28,907 bases of DNA from Trichosphaerium sp. ATCC 40318. Taxonomy: Eukaryota > Discosea > Flabellinia > Trichosidae. Below the pieces are notes generated by a model. It saw only the letters and a list, made by a program, of their open reading frames with translations, searched no databases and had not been told where the DNA came from. How positions within the stretch are numbered: position 1 is the first letter of the stretch; each line of letters begins with the position of its first letter. The stretch spans positions 1-28,907 of the forward strand of contig JALMLS010000616.1 of the NCBI GenBank assembly GCA_038496445.1, in the 5' to 3' direction. The position numbers and the translations under genes were made by a program. Of this stretch, positions 19,644 through 28,500 are shown in pieces.

Positions 19644-20110
19644 ACCAACGTAAATATAAACAAATTAAATAAAACTAGTCAAATTGCAGGAACGGGCTTT
19701 CAATCGTTTATTTATACAAATAATCCGATAAACCAGGTGGTACAGTACTTGGCCCATGAAAAATGGAAATTGTTTTTCCAGTACAAAGAGGCCGCAATCA
19801 ATTATGGTTCTTAGATCACCTACGAAATTGAGTAGAAAAGGAATGAGCTCTCAGGTAGCATACATCGTCAATTATACACTAGCTAAATTTTGATCACGTG
19901 CAATGGCGTTCAATCGATCAGCATTTTATACATGATTCTTTATTGCTTGTACAAAAAGCCTTTGCAGCTCAACTTAATATTTCGTACATTGTTTATGTCG
20001 CAGATGAAGAAGAACCAACAAGTGCACTTTATGTTTTTGTTTCTATTCTATTGTATGTTATTCCTGTGCGCCTGGTGAGCGAAGGATGTTTAAATTTGTC
20101 AAGGGTTTGA
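19644..20110 (+). other. Coding-like fragments of an unrecognised gene
   Basis: Two open plus-strand stretches look like protein: 19644-19814, including NQVVQYLAHEKWKLFFQYKE, and 19898-20110, including WRSIDQHFIHDSLLLVQKAF and NISYIVYVADEEEPTSALYV. They are in different frames, with no clear start codon for the first. A GT..AG intron linking them cannot be fixed by eye. They could be exons of a small gene or remains of a decayed one. No family recognised. One CACGTG (19895) lies at the start of the second stretch. Confidence 0.3.
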
Positions 20111-20306
20111 TAACTTAGTCTTCTAGGAGGTTTTCGGATCTCAAACCGTTCACAACAACTTTTGCTGAACCAAAAAGTGTACTGCCCGCAACTTTCGGAC
20201 GTAAAAACTGCTTGCCGGAAGCGATAAAAATGGTAAAACTATAACGATATTTAGTAAATGTAACAAATAACCTGATTTCGGAGCAAAAAGGGGTACGTTT
20301 TATGAA

Positions 20307-20325
20307 TGAACGTGTATCACGTTCA
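20307..20325. promoter_or_regulatory. Perfect palindromic element upstream of the first Cys-rich gene
   Basis: TGAACGTG-TAT-CACGTTCA: two 8-bp perfect inverted arms around a 3-bp spacer, centred 84 bp upstream of the ATG at 20400. The symmetry suits a dimeric DNA-binding factor, each arm containing ACGTG. The role is inference from position and symmetry. Confidence 0.45.
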
Positions 20326-20399
20326 GGAAACGGTTTTTCACATGAAGTGTTAAGTCACTTTTACCGCCGTTTGGTGTCCATCAAAACAAACTCATTAAA

Positions 20400-20856
20400 A
20401 TGACCTCAACCACCCTTCTAGTACTTGCTCTTACCCTTGTAGTTCTGGTACGTGTTCGTTTCAATCCGTCTTTACTCACAGCTTACTAGACTTTCGCTCA
20501 AGAACGCTGCTGTGTCTACAACGCTGAACGTGATGTTTGTGTTGACAACGGATGTGGAGAAAAAGGTATCATTCCTACCATCTGCAAAAAGGTTGGTATT
20601 CGTAACCCTGCCGGAGGTACAGCGCTTTAACTGTAAGTATACTAGCCCTAACTTCATCTTAGAAGTTGTCAAGTCTTGTCTGTGCGTCCCAAGGAATCCT
20701 GAGATCGCTGATAACTGCAGAACACCAGCTACTGGCGATTGTGGAGATATGAACTGCGAAAGAGCCCTTACGCGCGCTCAAATCAGGTCCCCACTCGGTT
20801 GTGTTCGTACTACCAGAGGCAGACAAGACCGTTGTGTATGCTCTGTATGCTTTTAA
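20400..20856 (+). CDS. Secreted 14-cysteine protein, one module
   Basis: Three exons (20400-20447, 20490-20616, 20663-20856) join to 122 residues; introns are 42 nt (phase 0) and 46 nt (phase 1). Exon 1 is exactly a signal-peptide core (MTSTTLLVLALTLVVL); cleavage is likely near FAQ-ER (residues 18-22). The mature part has 14 cysteines with spacing CC-x8-C-x4-C-x9-C-x15-C-x-C-x10-C-x7-C-x4-C-x14-C-x10-C-x-C-x2-C, enough for seven disulfides. The second intron falls between the fifth and sixth cysteine. I recognise no known family. A small, disulfide-rich secreted protein could act in defence, as an effector, in adhesion or in protease inhibition; nothing here decides. The neighbour at 21651 has two copies of the same module. 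AATAAA follows the stop by 13 bases. Confidence 0.87.
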
Positions 20857-21650
20857 GTAATGTCTACTCAATAAACCCTCACTCTCATCAACTTGTTTTT
20901 AATTCACTTCCTGTACATGTGCCTTTCAACAAACGCAAATCCACCCTGCTGCACTACTTTGTGCCAATTTCAATAATTTAGGTTGGTGTTTTTGTTGTAA
21001 CAAATGACATGTCCAGTAACAGGTTTCGTCTTAAAAGCTCTATGTCAACAATACAATGTAGATTTGGTAAGCCCGTGATACAGTTACCTCTTAGTGCAAG
21101 CTATTTGGGAAGACAAAAAGATAAAAACATACAACCCCTTTTTCATGCTGCACTTGAATGGACTTACAACAACATGAGAACTTTATAGCGTTCACACAGC
21201 GCAAGTTGGGTAAAGTACTTAATATTATACCAGTTCTCTTGCAAGTGGAATACAGTAAAAAGTAACTCACTGAGGACACAATTTGAGACGTCGGTTTTCG
21301 CCATAAGTAACGTATGTAGTTAACCCGCAAATGTCGGCCTAGCTGAAAAAAAAAACAAGCCTGAAATAGTACAACTGTACAACAGCGTCAAATATAGCTG
21401 GAAACATACTAGCCTTCCTGCAAATTCGGCCGATAAACTCGGTTTTTGTGTTTGGTGCTGACGCACATGTTTTTCGCTTTCCTCTTCGGAATAGGCGTTA
21501 AAGAAAAGCAACACGTGTACGAACAGGCATCTTTGTATTTTCGCACTTTTGGCTATTCTCTTTACGTTATCTAAACACGTGAGTTTCAGCTGAATTTTTC
21601 TTTCGGGTCAAAAATAACCCAACAAATTGGTACATATTTTAACAACAACT
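20857..21650. other. Spacer between the two Cys-rich genes
   Basis: About 790 bp. Near the left end is the AATAAA of the first gene. Near the right end are two CACGTG hexamers, 21512 and 21576, the second 70 bp upstream of the second gene's ATG, likely in its promoter. The middle has no ORF with splice support; a small plus-strand frame at 20992-21188 would need a 17-nt intron. Confidence 0.5.
20870..20875 (+). terminator. Polyadenylation signal AATAAA
   Basis: Canonical AATAAA 13 bases after the stop of the one-module Cys-rich gene. Confidence 0.6.
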
Positions 21651-22534
21651 ATGACGTTAACAACTCTTCTCTTAGTCGCTCTTTCAATTATAACAATTGT
21701 ACGTTAGTTGATAGCGAAACAAATAAGAAAACAAATCGAGTATTCTGATTGAAGTAGGTGTCATCAAAACCATGCTGTACATACAATCCTGTTACTGATA
21801 GCTGTACCGATGTCACTTGCTCTTCTCTCCCTGATGGTCTACCAAACGCTCTTCCTACAGTTTGTAAACTATTCAAAAGAGTATCAAGCAGCGGTAAGTG
21901 CTTTGTCGCAAACAAAAAATAGAACCGCTTGTATTGATTCGCTATAGGAGCCACAATAAAACAATGCGGCTGTGTTGTTGATGAGCCATCGGTAGTAGAA
22001 GGAAGTTGTTTTCCTGACCCTGATACTGGTCGTTGTTTCGATACACCTCCTGTAGAGTTATGCAAAACACGTATGCAAAGACTCGGGTTTGATAACGGCG
22101 AGTGTTGGAACACAGAAGAAGGCTGCCGATGTGTTATCTGCGGTGAAGTCGAACAAAGACCATGTTGCGAATTGTTGGCAAACGGTGAGTGCAGTGACGT
22201 GACTTGCAGCAGAAGAGGTGAGGCAGTTGGTGAACCAACGACATGCTTGAAAGTGTGGAGAAGATCACAAGTTGGACAACGTACGCCTTTACTTGTAAAT
22301 ATTCTAATATTAACATTGATTTTTTTAGTAAGACCTTCTTGTCTCTGTGTACCACGTGATAGAGAATTACTTGATAATTGTAGAACACCAGCCTTCCCAC
22401 AAGAATGCGGTGATATGAATTGTAAACTGGACTTGAGAACATCTGGATTTCCAAATCCTTTAGGTTGCGTTAGATCTGTACTTCGCACACCACAAGGAAG
22501 AATAGAACGTTGTCTTTGCTCTGTATGTGACTAA
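21651..22534 (+). CDS. Secreted 28-cysteine protein, two tandem modules
   Basis: Four exons (21651-21698, 21758-21893, 21948-22280, 22329-22534) join to 240 residues; introns are 59, 54 and 48 nt, phases 0, 1 and 1. Exon 1 is again a 48-nt signal-peptide exon (MTLTTLLLVALSIITI), the same length and phase as in the gene at 20400. Module A runs from Cys22-23 to Cys126 and module B from Cys134-135 to Cys239, each with 14 cysteines in the same order and an invariant x15 gap between the fifth and sixth. Module B is closest to the one-module gene: both share the same CLCVPR, NCRTPA, CGDMNC, PLGCVR and CSVC blocks; module A is more divergent. Each module is cut by a phase-1 intron in that x15 gap. 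I infer tandem gene duplication plus internal module duplication. Function unknown; extracellular by signal peptide. Confidence 0.87.
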
Positions 22535-22568
22535 GAAATTCCAAAATACTGTTCAGATCTGAAAGAAC

Positions 22569-22574
22569 AATAAA
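22569..22574 (+). terminator. Polyadenylation signal AATAAA
   Basis: AATAAA 34 bases after the stop of the two-module Cys-rich gene. Confidence 0.6.
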
Positions 22575-22756
22575 CTCATTCACAAACATGTCTATCCGTT
22601 TCTCTGCAGAATTAAGCTGATCACTTTGACACGATATTTTTTAGTTCGTTGTGCTACTTACAATTGCAGTTTTTAACTTCAATTTAATCTGCTACGCCGA
22701 GACTAAGTATTTGATTTTCATAGCTACTGATACGTTGTTTTTATTTACATTTGTAG

Positions 22757-24145
22757 TTATTGTTGAGCACAGCGGCTTGTAAACACTTCATCATCACTGT
22801 CGCGTTCTTCTGGGACAGGGAAAATACTCATGGGTTGCATTGGAGAATCACATACTTGAGATCTCGGTAATGTAGTTTGTGAAAGCAACTAAACATGCTG
22901 TTAGGTACCAAAAACTGCTTGATAAGTGACATACGTTTACTGAAGCGTCATCTATTGTCATTGGGTACTGAATGTCGAACTCAATATATAGATCACCACT
23001 AGATGTTGGGTTGTTATATAACGGAAGGCCTTCTCCTTGGACAGTATATCTAGCTCCTGGTTTTATTGGACCTCGATTTCTAAAGAAAGTTAGGGTTTTT
23101 TTTTGAGCTTACAGCTTCGTACCTTGTGTTATGTTCAACAACTATCGGCATTCCAGAAACATGCTTGATCTTAAATTTGAACCCAATTAAAGAATCAAGG
23201 AGAGTAATGGTTTTTTTATAAACCAAATGTTGCCCTTCGTTGCCTGTTCTCGAAAACCTGATGAGACATTAAGTGCAAATATTTCAAACAAAAATCATCG
23301 CACGTGCTATGTTCCGCATCGTATAACTGAATGATTACTTCACCTGGTTGCAACCCTTGTATTTCGTCACCAAACCCAGGAAATCTAAATTTATGTCCAG
23401 GCGGTGTTCCAGGTTCAATGTTGAGTGTAAGAGCAACGTGATCCTAAAAACAAAAAGAAAATTAACAAAAAACAGAAAAAAACAGGAAATCATCTTCCGT
23501 TTTTGGCACAACGTGAAATTTAGATCTAAATTCAACAAGGTAAAAATAATGAAATCACGTGCTACTGTATTATTAAGACGTTTACGAGATAATTTGAATG
23601 TTTTTGTGCATCCTGTAAAGATTTCTTTCAAAGTTACTTGAATAGCCATTATTTTTGTTGGACCATAACCTTGAGGTTGTACATGCACAGGAGCGTTTAT
23701 ATCATTCATAAATTCCGTAAAAGGATCTTTTTTATCGTCTTCACGCAGTTTCTGCTCTTGTAAGCCGGATTGACCAGCTAAGTGTTGTCTTAGGTTGTTT
23801 TTACTGTTTAAAAGCATTTCTACGCTATTAAGGGTAGATTGAAGAACATACCGGCGTCGTACACGCGCTTTTTCTCTGGTTTTGATAAAACGCCATAAGC
23901 TTCGTTAATGTTTTTAAACTGGATTAGTTAGGCGCTTAATAGCGGTTTTAGAGCATTTAAGAGGCAACTTGCCTTTTCTACTGCGTCTTCACTCTTGTTT
24001 CTGTCAGGATGATACTTTATTGCTAGCTAGACGCTCAGATGGCCACATTATAACTTTCTAAGCTTCAACGTACTTTTCTGTACGCTTTTTTGATTACAGC
24101 AGCTGAGGCATCTCTTGGTACACCTAATACCTTGTAGTAATCCAT
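22757..24145 (-). CDS. DnaJ/HSP40 co-chaperone without zinc finger
   Basis: The J domain is split over exons 24145-24074, 24026-23973, 23918-23852 and the start of the next (23819 on): MDYYKVLGVPRDASAAVIKK, then LAIKYHPDRNKSEDAVEK with the HPD motif that stimulates HSP70 ATPase, then FKNINEAYGVLSKPEKKRVY. No glycine/phenylalanine-rich linker or four-fold CXXCXGXG zinc finger is visible. The C-terminal substrate-binding domains follow (IQVTLKEIFTGCTKTFKLSR; LTLNIEPGTPPGHKFRFPGF; TITLLDSLIGFKFKIKHVSG; IKPGARYTVQGEGLPLYNNP), closest in style to ERdj3/DNAJB11 and class B proteins. There is no signal peptide, so it should be cytosolic or nuclear, unlike ERdj3. The end is acidic, stopping at 22757. 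The intron at 23919-23972 starts GC rather than GT. One junction near 23430-23590 is unresolved. Confidence 0.88.
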
Positions 24146-24395
24146 TCCACAGGTTTACATACACCTTAACAGGTTGTAAAATGTGACTCCATTTGACCTG
24201 TAAAAACAGTACAGCACGTGATAACCTTGTACAATCATAATGATAACTAACTACAACTTAATACCGTGCTCATAACGTCGAGTAATTATGTTGATGTTAT
24301 TTGATTTCACTTTATTTTGTTGTTGAACATCCAGTTGATGCTTTTGTGTCAATTTTTTTTAATATTGCGATTTTGATTCTTAGTTTCTCCTTTGT

Positions 24396-25414
24396 TTAGT
24401 CTATACTGGCTATTATATGTACTTCCCACTCGTAGAAATGACCCATACAAACTTCTAAGTAAACATAACGCTGGCTTGATAGGTTGTAGAAACCAACAGA
24501 AGATGATAAAGTACTAAATTTAGTAATCTTCCTAATAGGTGCTTCCGATCTTAAGAAAATTACACCACAAGGTACCTCTGTTGCAACAACATCGAGATAT
24601 GAAGGCTTTTCACCAAGCGATCCCATGTAGTCTGGACGAGGTGTGCAAGTTGCTCTAATACTGACAACGCGTTTGCCTTCCATTTCAGTAAATCTGTAAT
24701 TGGCATAGCTGTAAAAACTTTTGGAATTTGTGAACATTGACAAATGACAAGAAAATACAGTCTCCTTTGTTGATTCTATTGATGGAAAACACAGTACTGC
24801 TCTATTTCCACGAGGACTGGGAGTAATGTCGTAATATCGCCTCTTATCTTTTAATTTAGGTCTGCGTAGTGTCGCTCTTTTGTTTCCTCTATAATTTATT
24901 GTATATTCGCCCACGTGATCTAGCACGTTTTTGCAACGTCTCGTGAACGCTTTATTGTGGTGATACGCAGACCTGTGCTTCAAATAGGATGAGTAGTTTT
25001 GACATAAAAAGGATATAGATTCGTCTTGACAGTCTTTTAAAAATATGTCCAAGTTTTTAAAAGCAGTGTTAAGTTTGTTGAATGTATTATGAAACGGAAC
25101 AGCATATTTATGTAGTCTTTTGGCTCTAATAACACCCTAAACGCGCCAAATAATCGATATAATGGTCCGCTTTTGAATAGTATTCGGATGTAAGCCTTTA
25201 AGCTCGATTTAAATGATGAACTCAAGTAATCACGCCAGGTAGAGCATACCACTCGCCCAGAGCATATTACTAGTATATTAGTACGTTTGCATAGTTGTTT
25301 TAAGTTTTTGTGTTGAACGTCATTTGATGGCGCTTTTATTACATCATTTAATATGTAGTACGTCAATTCTAGAGGCAAAGGCCAACAGCCTACGTTGTTG
25401 ATATCCGGTTCCAT
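24396..25414 (-). CDS. F-box-like protein
   Basis: Best model: exon 25414-25250, intron 25137-25249 (GTATGC...TTTAG, 113 nt, phase 0), exon 25136-24396, giving 301 residues. The N-terminus (CWPLPLELTYYILNDVI) has the LP-x-E-L start of an F-box. The frame inside the proposed intron also reads VCSTWRDYLSSS, which is itself very like the W-R-x-Y-L end of an F-box, so the intron may be alternatively retained or I may have its donor wrong. The second exon (FNKLNTAFKNLDIFLKDCQD; YMGSLGEKPSYLDVVATEVP) is unlike any repeat I know and ends in a beta-rich stretch (QRYVYLEVCMGHFYEWEVHI). It begins within 200 bp of the presumed end of the kinase gene on the same strand. Confidence 0.62.
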
Positions 25415-25595
25415 GCTACTTTTAACATTCACTTATAGTAGACTACGAAACTTAACCAGACAACTGATCTATCAGTGATTGCAACAAACTCCGTTCGTAC
25501 TTGTGGTTTGAATTCCACAAATACAACTGACATTTGTATCGCTGGCAAGCAAAAGGGAGCACTATTTTCCCACATTCCAAAGGAGAAAAGAAAGC

Positions 25596-28500
25596 TCAAC
25601 GCCTTTCCTGTATGTAACGACATCCAAAAAGGACAGTATACAGAGCAGCGCTGAAAGATGGACAAGAAGGAAAAACCAAACCGAAACGCTCCAAGGCAAG
25701 CATTTGTAAAGAGACTTTTGGTTAAACGGATTTTATTGTACAAAGTAACGAAAAAAAAACTTACTCCTGCTAACAACTTCTTGTAGTTGATTAATTTGTA
25801 TGAAGATTGAAAATACCATACGAAGGGCATCTAAGGTAAGAGTAAGAAAATAATACAATACTGTGAGGACCCGAGAAGTAGTCAATTCTTTTAGATTTTT
25901 TTCAACAAAAATAAAATTTTATGTAAACGTACATGTTTAATACTTTCTCAAACCTCTGATCAAGACGATCCAAATCCATACTTTGCTGCTCAAGGCAGTT
26001 CCTCAAAATTTCATCTGCTGGCATTTTATTGAATAACTTGTGCTAAAAAAACAGGTAAGAAGGTAAATTAAAAAGTTGTTGATTTGTTAACAAACTAATC
26101 GACTTTTACTAACCCTCAATAAACTTGTTGCTGGTGGCCTAGAACTTGGTTGTTTTTTTAGTGCCGTTTGTATAAAATTACGCAAACTAGACGACCACTG
26201 TGTTCCCCTTTTAGAAGTTTAGTAAAGACGAAACAAAAGCCACAAACAAACCTTAGATTTGGTGCTGGGTTCTTTGATATTTGGAACAAAGCAGCCATAG
26301 GTGTCATATCATGGTAAGGTGGTTTTCGTTCTGCGATTTCTAACATTGTTTCGGTTACAAAAAAAACGTCCAGTAAAGTAAGACTACTTACCAATTGCTG
26401 TGATACCCAAACTCCAAATATCGCAACTGTGGTTATGACCAGTGCCTTGAAAAATCTCTGGAGCCATCCTTTAATAAATAAATGAGAAATCATTGTAGAA
26501 TAATACCAATAAACGCAAACAAAAAAAAAAGCAGAGAGGCAAAACATTTATTAGAATCATACGTACCAGTATGGTGATCCAATTGTTGTAGTACGCAGCT
26601 CATCAAACGATGTAACTTGAGCTGATATTCCAAAATCGCCTGTTGGAGCAAAAAAGTTAGTACGTACTGAAAAATAAAATAACGTACTTAATTTGCACTT
26701 TCCATCAGTGCCAAGAAGGATATTTTGAGCTATGCGATCAATTAGAATACCAAGCAAGGATACCCACTGAATGGTAAATACTACGTACACTTTATGTCTC
26801 TGTGTATAATATTGACTGAATGCAAGTACGCAATAGCATGCGTAATCTTATGTAAAATAATGCGAACTTGATCTTCGGTAAAGTCTACAAACGGTTAACA
26901 AGCTGTATGACGTCAAAGCAAAAAATACGTACCAACAGGCATTTTATCGAGAATCATTGTGAGACTACCACAGTCAAAGTATTCCATTACCAACTACATT
27001 ATAATAAGATCAAACAAGTTCAAGGCGTGACAATGGCTGTGTACCCAATGGTAGTCGTAGTAGTAATAAGTAGCATAGTATTTTGATGTATATAACGTAT
27101 TGAGTTGTGTTAGGAACTTAATTTCCTTCTCAATTAGAACTTGTGCGTCATCTGTATTACCAGGCATTGTAAGCAACTTAACAGCTACTATTGAGCCTGT
27201 TTCTTTATTCTTGGCACGAAATACGAGTGATGTAGACCTATAAATGAAAACTCATTAAATAAAATACGTGCGCAGGTAGTGACATTAAATTAAGCGTACC
27301 CTTTGCCAATAATATTTGTAAGCTCAAAATCATCCTGTATATTGCCTTGAATGTACATGTCGTCGTGTGTTTGTGTTTTCTTTAATAAAATATTTTCTGT
27401 TTTTAAATCTTTCATTTGATTTTCAAGAGCTGCTAGCTTTCTCTATAATACCATTAAACGAATAACCGTTGTTTCACGCCCTAAAAGTTATCGTAACACG
27501 TACTGCTAGTTCAGCAACTTGATCCTAACCCAAAATGAGCAAAGTCTTTCAAAAAAAAAGATAATGCGTACGTCTTTATCTGTTTGTGGAGCCGGACGGA
27601 AAGATGAGCTACTAGATGCCTCATACTCTAATGCTGGAACAGAAGAGTTTCTACGTGTCACCCTACTACGTTCGGTGCTTATTCTACTATCTTGACTACG
27701 TCTGGTATCTTGACTACGCCTAGTCTCTAAACTAGCTATAAAGTAAAACAACTTAGCAAAAAAATAAATAGTAAGCTCAGGTACCCCAACCAGAAGCTGA
27801 ATTTGCCAATGTTATACTAAAAGAAACATCCACTGACGTTTGCTCTATAACACGGACTGTGACGTTGACCTACACAACCATTGAACATATATTTTACAAA
27901 AAAAAACACTCATGCTTATCTAAACGTACCATAATTCCACGTTTGTTCTTCATACGCGTTTCGATCACTTGAGCGCCCATTTTGACCTGAGCTACAAATT
28001 TATTCAACGTTTTCATTTCAGGGTCAAGAAACGATAATAATTTTTTGCCAATCATTCTACTACGTTTGTATCTATTATACTAACATTAGAGACATCTCTA
28101 AGAATAGATCTATAAACCTCAAAGAAGCACAGCACCTCAATAACGTCCATAAAAAACTTTCCAAAAATAACCTTTTCAAAAACTGACCAAAAACTGACCA
28201 AAGCGTACCCAAGAGCATCAATTGGCCCAGATACTGCATCAATTTTTGTAGTGGTAATATTACAAGAAACGAATATGCTATCATCAGATGCTGATGCGCT
28301 AAGTGCTTCGGAGTAAGAAAAAAGAAAAATAAAGTAAAAAAGTTACTACGCGTCATCTCCTTTACCTTTGTGTATCTGTGTGTTCCACTGATGATGTACC
28401 AGGTGATCGTGATGATAGAGAGCGCACATTCTCCTTTAGAAATCGATTAATCGCTTTTTCTTTATTGTTTTTTGACAATAAACGCTTACCGTGGCGGTAC

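Noticed and set aside
20992-21188. Possible small gene (MTCPVTGFVLKALCQQYNVD, then ASYLGRQKDKNIQPLFHAAL)
   Set aside because: Joining the two parts needs a 17-nt intron, below any plausible minimum, and there is no family match.
21688-22488. 266-codon minus-strand ORF
   Set aside because: It is antisense to the two-module Cys-rich gene. The plus strand has the signal peptide, matched splice sites and repeated cysteine pattern; the antisense ORF runs through all those introns without a recognisable domain.
25429-25830. 133-codon minus-strand ORF as the end of the kinase
   Set aside because: Phenylalanine-rich, it reads through a good GTAAGT donor. Splicing at that donor into another frame gives a shorter, more protein-like end at 25596, although this is not certain.
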